Positions 35,131 to 44,218 of a stretch of DNA of 64,000 nt are shown piece by piece. This DNA is from Pelagihabitans sp963710535 (GTDB taxonomy: Bacteria; Bacteroidota; Bacteroidia; Flavobacteriales; Flavobacteriaceae), in assembly GCA_963710535.1 (NCBI GenBank), contig CAVQAW010000007.1, positions 248,001-312,000 of the forward strand, in the 5' to 3' direction. The position numbers and the translations under genes are program-made. A model generated the notes under the pieces. It had not been told where the DNA came from. It saw nothing but the letters and a program-made list of their open reading frames with translations, and ran no database searches. The stretch's first letter is position 1. Each line of letters opens with the position of its first letter.

Positions 35131-37029
35131 ATGGGCAAAGTAGTACCACATAGTTTATTTACGGATTTCGATATCAGTCTCTTCAAATCGGGGAAACACT
35201 TCAAGCTCTATGAAAAACTGGGATCCCATCCCATGGAGGTCGATGGGGTGAAGGGCACCTATTTCGCAGTTTGGGCCCCTACCGCCAAAGCGGTCTCGGT
35301 AATAGGAAACTTCAACCATTGGTTAGACCATGAACATCCATTGTTCGTGCGATGGGACGAAAGTGGCATTTGGGAAGGTTTTGTTCCAAATGTCGGCAAA
35401 GGGGAGGTTTACAAATATTATATCCGTTCCAATAATTTTGGAGTCGCCACTGAAAAAGCCGATCCCTTTGCGCGCTATTGCGAATTGCCACCCCATACGG
35501 CATCGATCATATGGGATGCCGATTATAAATGGAAAGATAAAAAGTGGATGGAGACCAGAAAGGAACGAAATGCCCTGGATGCTCCATATTCTGTATACGA
35601 GGTGCATTTGGGTTCTTGGAAGCGAAAGGAAGGCAATGAATTTTTGTCCTATAAGGAACTGGCGAAAGATTTGGTCAACTATGTGAAGGAAATGGGCTTC
35701 ACCCATGTAGAGTTCATGCCCATCATGGAATATCCCTATGATCCCTCTTGGGGCTATCAGCTTACAGGGTATTTTGCCCCCACCTCGCGTTTCGGCGAAC
35801 CGGAAGATTTCAAATTATTGGTCGATACCTTGCACCAAAACGAAATCGGTGTCATTCTCGATTGGGTGCCGTCACATTTTCCGGAAGATGCGCACGGACT
35901 TGGATTTTTCGATGGATCGCATCTGTACGAACATCCAGACAGGAGAAGGGGATATCACCCCGATTGGAAGAGCCTGATCTTCAATTACGGGAGGAATGAG
36001 GTGCGCGCCTTCCTGATCAGCAATGCCCTGTTCTGGTTAGACCAATTCCACACCGACGCCTTGCGCGTAGATGCGGTGGCATCGATGTTGTATCTCGACT
36101 ATTCCCGTGAAGAAGGGGAGTGGGAACCCAATATCTATGGCAATAATGAAAATTTGGAAGCCTTGAGCTTCCTAAGGGAGTTCAATGAAACCGTTTATGG
36201 CAATTTTCCCGATGTTCAGACCATTGCGGAGGAATCGACCGCGTTTTCCGGCGTTTCCAGACCAGTTCATTTGGGGGGTTTGGGCTTCGGCATGAAATGG
36301 ATGATGGGCTGGATGCACGATACCCTGGAATATTTCAAAAAAGACACCATTTATCGCAAACACCACCAGAACGACCTTACTTTTAGTATGACCTATGCCT
36401 TTACCGAGAATTTCATGTTGCCATTCTCACACGATGAGGTGGTATATGGAAAGCAATCCTTGGTCTACAGGATGCCAGGGGACGAATGGCAGCAATTTGC
36501 AAATCTCAGATTGTTATTTGGTTACATGTTCACCCATCCAGGAACCAAGTTGATCTTTATGGGCGGGGAATTCGGACAAACCTCGGAATGGAACTTCCAA
36601 CAAAGTCTTGATTGGCATTTGACGCAATATGGCGTGCATGCCGGAATACAGGAAACGGTCAAAGACCTGAACCAAATCTACCGGTCGGAAAAAGCCCTTT
36701 TTGAAAAGCAATTCAGTCAGGACGGTTTTCAATGGATAGACTATAGCGATCATGAAAACTGTGTGCTCACTTACATGCGCAAAGGGCACGATAAAAAGAA
36801 CGATATATACGTGGCTTGCAACCTTACCCCGGTGCCTAGGGAAAAGTATCGCATTGGCATCCCAAAGAAGTCGGGCCAACCAAAGGTGCTATTCAACAGC
36901 GATGACAAAAAATATGGAGGCTCGGGGATGGCTGCCGAAATCTCCAAAATTGGAAAGACCGCATGGCATGGCCACCCCCAATCTATCGAAATGACCATTC
37001 CGCCGCTGAGCATGGTAATATTTAAGTAG
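35131..37029 (+). CDS. glgB: 1,4-alpha-glucan branching enzyme
   Basis: GlgB (GH13) introduces alpha-1,6 branches into glycogen-type glucan. The 632-residue protein has a CBM48 domain (about 30-130, GTYFAVWAPTAKAVSVIG) and a barrel with RVDAVAS (nucleophile Asp, about 312), IAEEST (acid Glu, about 365) and FSHDEV (about 433). The loop GYQLTGYFAPTSRFG is characteristic of branching enzymes. It is on the same strand as glgE and maltokinase, 107 bases downstream. With GlgE it completes a route from maltose to branched glucan. Confidence 0.95.
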   Translation: MGKVVPHSLFTDFDISLFKSGKHFKLYEKLGSHPMEVDGVKGTYFAVWAPTAKAVSVIGNFNHWLDHEHPLFVRWDESGIWEGFVPNVGKGEVYKYYIRSNNFGVATEKADPFARYCELPPHTASIIWDADYKWKDKKWMETRKERNALDAPYSVYEVHLGSWKRKEGNEFLSYKELAKDLVNYVKEMGFTHVEFMPIMEYPYDPSWGYQLTGYFAPTSRFGEPEDFKLLVDTLHQNEIGVILDWVPSHFPEDAHGLGFFDGSHLYEHPDRRRGYHPDWKSLIFNYGRNEVRAFLISNALFWLDQFHTDALRVDAVASMLYLDYSREEGEWEPNIYGNNENLEALSFLREFNETVYGNFPDVQTIAEESTAFSGVSRPVHLGGLGFGMKWMMGWMHDTLEYFKKDTIYRKHHQNDLTFSMTYAFTENFMLPFSHDEVVYGKQSLVYRMPGDEWQQFANLRLLFGYMFTHPGTKLIFMGGEFGQTSEWNFQQSLDWHLTQYGVHAGIQETVKDLNQIYRSEKALFEKQFSQDGFQWIDYSDHENCVLTYMRKGHDKKNDIYVACNLTPVPREKYRIGIPKKSGQPKVLFNSDDKKYGGSGMAAEISKIGKTAWHGHPQSIEMTIPPLSMVIFK

Positions 37030-37131
37030 TTCTCAACGGTGAAATCGTTATAGTTATCAAATCTTACTAAAATCTTTTCGTAATTAGGTGCTAAAGTCTT
37101 TTTTTTGTGGTCCTTATAAAAAAACGCGTTT

Positions 37132-39531
37132 ATGATTACCAATACAGAATTGGAATACAAGGGGAATTTGTACCCCAACCAGATCGCCGAATATAAAAGA
37201 GACACCGATAAATTATATTTTACGACAGAAAATGGTGTGGTCTTGGAAATCACGGTCATACAGGACAGGACCATCCGTTTTCGATACGCCACCGATTATA
37301 TTTTTCAACCCGATTTTTCCTATGCGATCAGTGAAAATGCCAAAAGAGGCTATAATACCCTTACGGTAGAAGAGACGGTCACTGAATATCTAATAGAAAC
37401 GGCCAAGGTTAAAATTCTTGTCGACAAGAAAACCTTGCGAATACAGATTTCAGATCTGGAAGGCAGGATCATCAATGAAGACGAACTGGGGTTTCATTGG
37501 GAAGAAAACTATGAGTACGGTGGCAATACCGTAAAAATGAGCAAGATTACCCAGACGACCGAAAGTTATTACGGGATGGGCGATAAGGCAACCCACAGCA
37601 ATTTAAAAGGCAAACGGGTCTTCAATTGGGTCACGGACCAATATGCCTATGGAAAGGACCAAGACCCACTTTACAAGGCCATCCCTTTTTATGTGGGCCT
37701 CCATCACGAGAAGGCCTATGGAATTTTCTTCGACAACAGTTTTAAGACCCATTTCGATTTTGCCCATGAAAAAAGAACGACTACCAGTTTTTGGGCGGAT
37801 GGCGGTGAAATGAACTATTATTTTTTTTACGGGCCTGAAATGTCGAAAGTGGTACAAGCGTATACCGATCTTACAGGAACCCCAGAACTACCGCCGATGT
37901 GGGCTTTAGGGTACCATCAATCCAAGTGGAGCTATTTTCCGGAAAGTAGGGTCAAAGAAGTTGCGAGCACTTTCAGAGATCTAAAGATTCCTTGCGATGG
38001 CATCTATTTGGATATTGATTATATGGATGGATTTCGCTGTTTTACCTGGGACAAGACCCTCTTCCCAGATCCAAAAAGAATGATTGCCGAACTGAGCAAG
38101 GATGGCTTCAAAACAGTGGTCATGATCGATCCGGGTATCAAAATAGATAAGGATTACTGGGTGTACCAAGAGGCCATGGAGAACGACTATTTCTGTAAAC
38201 GCGGAGATGGCCCTTATATGCACGGGAAGGTTTGGCCAGGGGAATGCCATTTTCCCGATTTCACCAATCCGAAGGTGAGGGAATGGTGGGCCGGTCTTTA
38301 TAAAGAGTTCATGGCCGAATTGGGGGTTCATGCCGTCTGGAACGACATGAACGAACCAGCTGTGATGGAGGTGCCTTCCAAAACGGCCCCTTTAGACACA
38401 AGGCACAAATACGACGGACATCCCTGTACCCATAGGAAAGCCCACAATGTTTACGGCATGCAGATGGTCAGGGCGACCTATGAAGGGGTGAAGAAATATG
38501 TTTATCCGAAAAGACCTTTTGTGATCACAAGGGCCGCCTATGCGGGCACCCAACGCTATTCGTCTACTTGGACAGGCGACAATGTGGCTACATGGGAGCA
38601 TCTATGGATCGCCAATGTACAGGCGCAGCGCATGTGTGTCAGTGGTTATTCCTTTGTAGGATCGGATATCGGTGGCTTTGCCGAACAGCCGAATGGGGAA
38701 CTTTTTGCCCGTTGGATACAATTGGGAGTATTCCATCCTTTCTGCAGGGTACATTCAAGCGGAGACCACGGAGATCAAGAGCCTTGGTCCTTTGGTACCG
38801 AGATCACCGATATCGTAAGAAAGTTCATCGAACTGCGCTACCAATTGCTGCCCTATCTCTATACCATGTTCTGGAGATATACCAAATATGGTACCCCGAT
38901 GCTGCAATCCATCGTATATTACGACCAGGCAGACACCCAAACCCATTTTAGGACAGACGAGTTTATCTTTGGCCAACAAATTTTGGTTTGCCCCATTCAG
39001 GAGCCCAATGCCCAGGGACGCAGAATGTATATTCCCCGTGGAAAATGGTATAATTATTGGACGGGAGAAATGGTCGAGGGGGGCAAGGAAAGATGGGTGC
39101 CAGCTGATTTGGACAAAATCCCCCTGTTCATGAAAGAAGGGGCCATTATCCCGAAATATCCCATTCAGCAATATGTCGGGGAAATTAAAGTAGTGGAGTT
39201 GGTACTGGATGTTTATTATATGCTCGGGGCGGAAAATTCCACCGTATACGAAGATGCACAAGATGGATACGATTATCAAAGCGGCAAATTCAGCTTGAGG
39301 AACTTTAAGTTATTGGGCAAGGAAAAGGAATTGATCATTCAACAGTTTAAAGACGGTACCTTTGTAACGAGCTATGAGCGCTTTAAAATAAAGCTTCACG
39401 GACTTCCTTTTAAAATCAAATCGGTGCACGTCGATAATGTGAAAGTGAATCTGGATGATATCAAACTGAACGGCAATAATATCATTCAGGTGAGTAAGGA
39501 ATTTACCCAACTCCATATTACCGGAAAATAG
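37132..39531 (+). CDS. Alpha-glucosidase, GH31
   Basis: A GH31 retaining glycosidase that removes alpha-glucose from malto- or isomalto-oligosaccharides. The 799-residue protein has an N-terminal beta-sandwich (about 60-240), a barrel with YLDIDYMDG, the nucleophile in WNDMNEP (Asp, about 405) and the acid/base Asp in TGDNVATWEH (about 481), then C-terminal beta-domains. No signal peptide, so it is cytoplasmic. It follows glgB on the same strand by 102 bases. It may trim imported or recycled maltodextrins; making glucose or short acceptors is inferred. Confidence 0.93.
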   Translation: MITNTELEYKGNLYPNQIAEYKRDTDKLYFTTENGVVLEITVIQDRTIRFRYATDYIFQPDFSYAISENAKRGYNTLTVEETVTEYLIETAKVKILVDKKTLRIQISDLEGRIINEDELGFHWEENYEYGGNTVKMSKITQTTESYYGMGDKATHSNLKGKRVFNWVTDQYAYGKDQDPLYKAIPFYVGLHHEKAYGIFFDNSFKTHFDFAHEKRTTTSFWADGGEMNYYFFYGPEMSKVVQAYTDLTGTPELPPMWALGYHQSKWSYFPESRVKEVASTFRDLKIPCDGIYLDIDYMDGFRCFTWDKTLFPDPKRMIAELSKDGFKTVVMIDPGIKIDKDYWVYQEAMENDYFCKRGDGPYMHGKVWPGECHFPDFTNPKVREWWAGLYKEFMAELGVHAVWNDMNEPAVMEVPSKTAPLDTRHKYDGHPCTHRKAHNVYGMQMVRATYEGVKKYVYPKRPFVITRAAYAGTQRYSSTWTGDNVATWEHLWIANVQAQRMCVSGYSFVGSDIGGFAEQPNGELFARWIQLGVFHPFCRVHSSGDHGDQEPWSFGTEITDIVRKFIELRYQLLPYLYTMFWRYTKYGTPMLQSIVYYDQADTQTHFRTDEFIFGQQILVCPIQEPNAQGRRMYIPRGKWYNYWTGEMVEGGKERWVPADLDKIPLFMKEGAIIPKYPIQQYVGEIKVVELVLDVYYMLGAENSTVYEDAQDGYDYQSGKFSLRNFKLLGKEKELIIQQFKDGTFVTSYERFKIKLHGLPFKIKSVHVDNVKVNLDDIKLNGNNIIQVSKEFTQLHITGK

Positions 39532-39569
39532 ATTATTTTGTAATTTCAACTATTAATGTATTCAATCAG

Positions 39570-40376
39570 ATGAGAAAAGCATTTTTGGCCCTTGCACTTT
39601 TTATGGCGGTTTCGGCTTGCAAAACAAATCCGTTCACCGGTAAAAAAGTACTTAATTTCTATCCAAATAGCCAGATTTTCCCCATGGCATTTGCACAATA
39701 TGACCAATTTTTAACAGAAAATAAGGTGGTAACGGGCACGAGCGATGCCCAGATGATCACGAAGGTGGGGCAACGTATTTCGTCTGCGGCCGAAAGATGG
39801 CTAACGGCAAATGGGTATCCCGGTTATTTGAAAGATTATAAATGGGAATATCACTTGGTCAACGATGAAACCGTGAACGCTTGGTGCATGCCGGGTGGCA
39901 AAATCGTGTTTTATACCGGAATATTGCCCATCACCCAAACCGAAACCGGCGTTGCAGTGGTCATGGGCCATGAAGTTGCCCATGCCCTGGCCGATCATGG
40001 TGCCCAGCGGATGAGTGCGGGTACGCTGCAACAGCTAGGTGCGGTCGCGGGTAATATTGCGATCAAGGACGATCAAACCCGCAATACTTTCAATCAGGCT
40101 TATGGAGTCGGTTCTACCGTTGGACTCATGTTGCCCTTTAGCAGAAGCCACGAGACAGAAGCCGACCGAATAGGATTACAGATTATGGCGATCGCGGGCT
40201 ACGATCCCGCAGAGGCCGCCGAACTTTGGAAAAGAATGCAGGCCAGGGGAGGGGAAGCCCCTCCGGAGTTTCTGAGTACGCATCCGTCAAATGAGACGCG
40301 AATCGCCAACCTGACCGCTTGGGCACCAGATGCGAAAGCGGAAGCCAAGAAGTTTGGCGTCACCAAATTTCAGTGA
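39570..40376 (+). CDS. M48-family metallopeptidase lipoprotein
   Basis: A Zn protease of the M48 (Ste24/HtpX/BepA-like) group, 268 residues. Signal and lipobox (VSAC, Cys17) anchor it to a membrane outside the cytoplasm. The Zn motif is HEVAH (134-138), with the third ligand in HETEADRIG. The C-terminal FLSTHPSNETRIANL is the family's usual end. Like YcaL/LoiP/BepA it probably trims misfolded outer-membrane proteins. It ends in a strong intrinsic terminator. Confidence 0.92.
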   Translation: MRKAFLALALFMAVSACKTNPFTGKKVLNFYPNSQIFPMAFAQYDQFLTENKVVTGTSDAQMITKVGQRISSAAERWLTANGYPGYLKDYKWEYHLVNDETVNAWCMPGGKIVFYTGILPITQTETGVAVVMGHEVAHALADHGAQRMSAGTLQQLGAVAGNIAIKDDQTRNTFNQAYGVGSTVGLMLPFSRSHETEADRIGLQIMAIAGYDPAEAAELWKRMQARGGEAPPEFLSTHPSNETRIANLTAWAPDAKAEAKKFGVTKFQ

Positions 40377-40399
40377 TTCCCTGGAGAACCAATGCATAA

Positions 40400-40424
40400 A
40401 AAAAGCCGTTAAAAACGGCTTTTA
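40400..40424 (+). terminator. Intrinsic terminator after M48 gene
   Basis: Stem AAAGCCGTT/AACGGCTTT with loop AAA, followed by T-rich sequence. It lies only about ten bases ahead of the next start codon, so the transporter gene needs another promoter or read-through. Confidence 0.8.
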
Positions 40425-40432
40425 TCATATCT

Positions 40433-41773
40433 ATGAACAACCGGTCTGCCATTAAAGGGAGTAAAAAACTGTTGAATGCCTGGGCATTTTACGATTGGGC
40501 GAACTCCGTTTACAGCCTGGTCATTTCCTCAGCCATCTTTCCTATATTTTATGGGGCCCTCTTTCGGGTGGCGGGCGTGGAAAAAGTCATGGTTTTTGGG
40601 GGCGAGATAGCCAGGGCACCCTTGATCAGTTATATCACTTCTGCCGCCTTTTTGTTCATCGCTTTCATCACGCCGCTATTATCGGGCATTGCAGATTATC
40701 TGGGCAACAAAAAGGTATTCATGAAATTTTTCTGCTACCTCGGTGGCTTGTCGTGTATCGGGCTGTATTGGTTTTCGTTGGAACATATTTATTTGAGCCT
40801 GGGGTGCTACTTCTTCGGGCTGGTCGGGTTTTGGGTCAGCTTCGCCTTCAATAATTCCTATTTGCCCGACATTGCTTTTCCGGAACAACAGGACCGCATC
40901 AGTGCCAAAGGCTTTTCCCTTGGATATATTGGCAGCGTCATTCTTTTGATCGTGAATTTGGCCATGGTCATGAAACCGGATATCTTCGGAATAGTTTCAG
41001 ATCCTGGGGAGGCCGCTGAACTGAAGGCCATGAAGTACTCCTTCGTTTCCGTTGGTTTCTGGTGGATCATTTTTGCACAGTACAGCTTCTTCCATCTCCC
41101 GAAAGGATTTAGAAAAACAGGCAAAAGAACCAATATCATCCTAAACGGGTTCAAGGAATTGAAATCTGTATGGCTGCAGTTGGGTCATCAAACCAGACTG
41201 AAGCGATATTTGATGGCATTCTTCGTCTATAGTATGGCAGTACAAACGGTGATGCTCATCGCTGCCTATTTTGGGGAGCAAGAAATACTTTGGGGTTCCG
41301 ATTTGGAACGCACCACCGGCCTGATTGTCAGTATTATGGTCATTCAATTGGTCGCGATCATCGGTGCGATCCTCACTGCCCGGGCGTCTAGGGCCTTTGG
41401 AAATATAAGAACACTTGTTGTGGTGAATCTTTGCTGGCTATTGATTTGTATTTATGCCTATTTTGTTTATACCCCGACTGAATTTTATATTGCCGCAGGC
41501 TTAGTGGGCATGGTGATGGGAGGCATACAGGCGTTGTCAAGATCAACCTATTCGAAATTCATTCCTGAAACCATTGACACCACATCATTTTTCAGTTTTT
41601 ATGATGTTTCCGAGAAAATAGGCATTGTGATCGGGACATTTATTTATGGATTCATTGCCCAGCGAACGGGCAGCATGCGCCTTGCGACCATATTTCTGGG
41701 ATTATTTTTTTTAATAGGAATGCTGTTATTGCTTCGGGTCAATAAAAAAGGCCCCATGGAAATAGGGGCCTGA
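40433..41773 (+). CDS. MFS transporter, UMF1 (Atg22-like) type
   Basis: A 446-residue inner-membrane protein with 11-12 hydrophobic segments. The N-terminal WAFYDWANSVYSLVISSAIFP is the hallmark of the UMF1/Atg22 family. Another family feature is GMVMGGIQALSRSTYSKFIPE near residue 360. Eukaryotic Atg22 exports amino acids from the vacuole; the bacterial substrate is unknown. The gene begins ten bases after the terminator of the M48 gene. Its last codons form one arm of a hairpin that terminates the opposing operon. Confidence 0.9.
   Translation: MNNRSAIKGSKKLLNAWAFYDWANSVYSLVISSAIFPIFYGALFRVAGVEKVMVFGGEIARAPLISYITSAAFLFIAFITPLLSGIADYLGNKKVFMKFFCYLGGLSCIGLYWFSLEHIYLSLGCYFFGLVGFWVSFAFNNSYLPDIAFPEQQDRISAKGFSLGYIGSVILLIVNLAMVMKPDIFGIVSDPGEAAELKAMKYSFVSVGFWWIIFAQYSFFHLPKGFRKTGKRTNIILNGFKELKSVWLQLGHQTRLKRYLMAFFVYSMAVQTVMLIAAYFGEQEILWGSDLERTTGLIVSIMVIQLVAIIGAILTARASRAFGNIRTLVVVNLCWLLICIYAYFVYTPTEFYIAAGLVGMVMGGIQALSRSTYSKFIPETIDTTSFFSFYDVSEKIGIVIGTFIYGFIAQRTGSMRLATIFLGLFFLIGMLLLLRVNKKGPMEIGA
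41743..41771 (-). terminator. Intrinsic terminator for the sigma-factor operon, inside the MFS gene end
   Basis: Read on the minus strand: AGGCCCC, nine-base loop, GGGGCCT, then a T-run (TTTTTT). It stops the minus-strand operon ending at 41818 and overlaps the last codons of the plus-strand transporter gene. Confidence 0.8.
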
Positions 41774-41817
41774 TCTTCGATTCGTTTTTTGATCGGTTTT
41801 CTTGCAAAGTGCTCAAA

Positions 41818-42543
41818 TCAACCTTTTGAGATGTCTCCAGAACCTGATGTTTTGGTATCTACTTTTGCTGGATTCCCTCGGTAGGTGATATCTCCGGAAC
41901 CCGATACCCTGGCCTTGAGATTTTCTCTTGCGGTTACTTTGATATCGGCAGATCCGGAAACTGTGGCTTCAACATTGTCGGCTTCCAAATCGAAGGCTCT
42001 TATATCTCCCGATCCGGAGACGGTTACGTTAAAGTCAACCGCTTTTCCACTAAGGTTCATATCTCCCGAACCCGACATGGTGGCCGTCATATTTTGGGCT
42101 TCAACCTCCAGGGTAATATCACCTGACCCTGACATGGTGGATGAAAAATTTGAGGCTTTGATCGTTTTCTTTCCAACGATATCGCCCGACCCCGATAAGG
42201 TGACCGCATCTATTCGATCCACAGGAACGGTAATCTTTATGCCGTCATTCCAATTGGAAGGTTGTAAATTTCGGTTGTCCTCGACCTTAATGGTCAATTT
42301 GCCGTTTTTCACTTCGGTTTTGATGTATTCCAAGAGGTTTTCCTCTCCTCTTAAGGTGAGTTCGCCTTCTTTCCCATCGACAAGATCAACATCGAACCAG
42401 CCTGAGACCGCAATGGCATCGTAATCGCCAACATTACGCTCTATGCTGACCGTATTGCCGTTGCCTTTGATCCTTTTGCCCCACTGGGCTGTGCAGGAGG
42501 CCGATAATAGTACTACCAGACTTAAGGAGAATAATTTTTTCAT
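41818..42543 (-). CDS. GIN-domain (DUF2807) lipoprotein
   Basis: A 241-residue secreted protein (signal plus lipobox LSASC) of the head-GIN domain family DUF2807, a right-handed beta-helix-like fold. From about residue 110, SGSGD or SGSAD recurs about every 20 residues (seven or eight times: LSGSGDI, MSGSGDI, VSGSADI and so on), each a turn of the helix. Function is unknown; it is often found at the end of operons with sigma factors and other DUF4097-like proteins. It is the last gene of the four-gene minus-strand operon, 39 bases after the previous one. Confidence 0.86.
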   Translation of the reverse strand: MKKLFSLSLVVLLSASCTAQWGKRIKGNGNTVSIERNVGDYDAIAVSGWFDVDLVDGKEGELTLRGEENLLEYIKTEVKNGKLTIKVEDNRNLQPSNWNDGIKITVPVDRIDAVTLSGSGDIVGKKTIKASNFSSTMSGSGDITLEVEAQNMTATMSGSGDMNLSGKAVDFNVTVSGSGDIRAFDLEADNVEATVSGSADIKVTARENLKARVSGSGDITYRGNPAKVDTKTSGSGDISKG

Positions 42544-42582
42544 TTGATTTTGAGTTTATGATTAAATTGAATGAATTGAACA

Positions 42583-43674
42583 TTAGTTTTTGATCAGTTT
42601 GATGCCGCCGTAGTCACTGTTTATGTTGATTGTTTTACCACTGTTGGCCGATCCATAAAAACCTTTATAATAATTTTCGTTCGACTTTTCCTTGCTGATC
42701 GCAATTTCCAGATCCTCTTTACCGCTCAAGCCCGCATAGCTGGTCGTAATTTCAAAATCGAAATGGTAATCGGGATGGTAACCGATCTTGATGCCGGTAT
42801 AATTGGAGTTGATACTGACGTTTCCGGCATCTGCGGCCATTTCCCTGATGGTAAGAGAACCATAATCCGCACCGATTTGTACCCTGCCATGGATGGTCCC
42901 AAGTTTCACGCCGATATAATCGCCATTACCAGTGATGTTCCATGCTTCCATAATCTCAATATTTCCATAGTCGCTCGAATATTCCAGGTTTTCCATCTTG
43001 AGTACCGTGGCGTTGGTATAATCGGCGTTTATAGTTAGATTACCTGCTTTCTGTACCGTGAAACCGGAGTAATCGGCCTTGATGTTCCCGCTGTTGATGT
43101 ATCCGATACTTGAATTGGAGGTGTAATCGAAGTTGAGTTCGTTGTTGCGCCCATGAAGTTCACCGATCTCGAGCTTTCCATAATCACAGTTGATCTTGGC
43201 ATGGCCATCGATTCGATCCAATAGGATGTTACCATAGTCGTTGTTCAGTTGCACGTTATTTTTGACGGGTAATTTTATGGTATAATTGATCTGCATGTTC
43301 ACATTGTTGTTATTGCCCCAGTTCCAGCCCCAACTGCTTTTGTTCTTATCAAAGATGGTTTTTGCGGAGACCATACTGCTGCTGCTTTCGAACTCCACCG
43401 TAATTTCATCCAGTTTTTTCTGTACTTTTTCCTCATTGTTGCCATTGGTCTTGATATGGACTTCTATCAAAATTCTATTTTCGTTCCAACTGGTAATATT
43501 AAGGTTACCATAGCTGTTGCTGACTTTTAGAAGGGCATCCGCATTCACGGTAAATTCTTTTTTGATCGTTTTTTCCTTGGTATGACGGCCCCTTGGATTT
43601 TCATCCTTGGCTGACAATAGCATGGGGAAAACCATCAATAAGGCTATCGTATGTTTATATAGCAATGTTTTCAT
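42583..43674 (-). CDS. DUF4097-like beta-repeat exported protein
   Basis: A 363-residue protein with an N-terminal signal (ending LLSAKDE). The body is made of repeated short strands with D-Y-G or D-Y-T/S at turn positions (NNDYGNI, NCDYGKL, SSDYGNI, GADYGSL, NSDYGGI) at about 20-residue spacing, as expected for a beta-helix of the DUF4097/GIN kind. No catalytic motif was seen. It overlaps the anti-sigma candidate gene by 20 bases, so translation is coupled. It possibly senses or reacts to envelope damage together with the sigma factor system; this is inferred from context only. Confidence 0.8.
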   Translation of the reverse strand: MKTLLYKHTIALLMVFPMLLSAKDENPRGRHTKEKTIKKEFTVNADALLKVSNSYGNLNITSWNENRILIEVHIKTNGNNEEKVQKKLDEITVEFESSSSMVSAKTIFDKNKSSWGWNWGNNNNVNMQINYTIKLPVKNNVQLNNDYGNILLDRIDGHAKINCDYGKLEIGELHGRNNELNFDYTSNSSIGYINSGNIKADYSGFTVQKAGNLTINADYTNATVLKMENLEYSSDYGNIEIMEAWNITGNGDYIGVKLGTIHGRVQIGADYGSLTIREMAADAGNVSINSNYTGIKIGYHPDYHFDFEITTSYAGLSGKEDLEIAISKEKSNENYYKGFYGSANSGKTININSDYGGIKLIKN

Positions 43675-44218
43675 CTTTGTTATTTTTAATGTTATTAATG
43701 GTTTCTACCTGATCGAGAACGTCTTGTAAAAGATCTATCCTGGTTTGGAAATTGGTGATCATGGCACTCAAAATCAATTTGCTGTTTCCACCGTTCAAAA
43801 GATCTTTTTCGAGTTGGCCGTAGTTGCGTTCCAATTTCTTGAGCTGTAACAAGGTATCGTCGATCATTTTTTTGGTTGCAGGTGTGCTTTCGCGCTTCAA
43901 TTGGTTCACCTGTTCTTCTATCAATCCCGCAAAGTAAATTTGGCTTTTCGACACTTCAGGCGAGATTTCTGCTACCTGTTCGTCCAGGGTAGGCCGAGAC
44001 ATAAAAACAGCCAGACCCAGGGTCATCAAAACAAGTACGGAAGCGGCTATGGAGAGCGGTCTCCACCAGGATTTATTTTTCCTGTAAAGGCCGGTCGTGC
44101 CTTTTGAGGCATTCAATCTATCCAGGAACCTGGCTTGATGCCCTTTTTGGGGTTCCTCGGTGTCAAAAGTTCCCTCTATTTTTTTGAACCAATTTTCTAA
44201 ATTTTCCATTTCAAGCAT
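43655..44218 (-). CDS. Membrane protein, likely anti-sigma factor
   Basis: A 187-residue protein with a cytoplasmic N-terminus (about 50 residues), one membrane segment (about 53-73, LSIAASVLVLMTLGLAVFM) and a periplasmic helical region with heptad-like Leu/Lys spacing (QLKKLERNYGQLEKDLL). Single-pass proteins placed directly behind an ECF sigma gene usually hold that sigma inactive; no zinc-type HxxxCxxC is present. The start at 44218 overlaps the sigma gene end by eight bases (an alternative ATG is at 44209), and its own 3' end overlaps the next gene by 20 bases. The anti-sigma role is inferred from context. Confidence 0.75.
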   Translation of the reverse strand: MLEMENLENWFKKIEGTFDTEEPQKGHQARFLDRLNASKGTTGLYRKNKSWWRPLSIAASVLVLMTLGLAVFMSRPTLDEQVAEISPEVSKSQIYFAGLIEEQVNQLKRESTPATKKMIDDTLLQLKKLERNYGQLEKDLLNGGNSKLILSAMITNFQTRIDLLQDVLDQVETINNIKNNKDENIAI

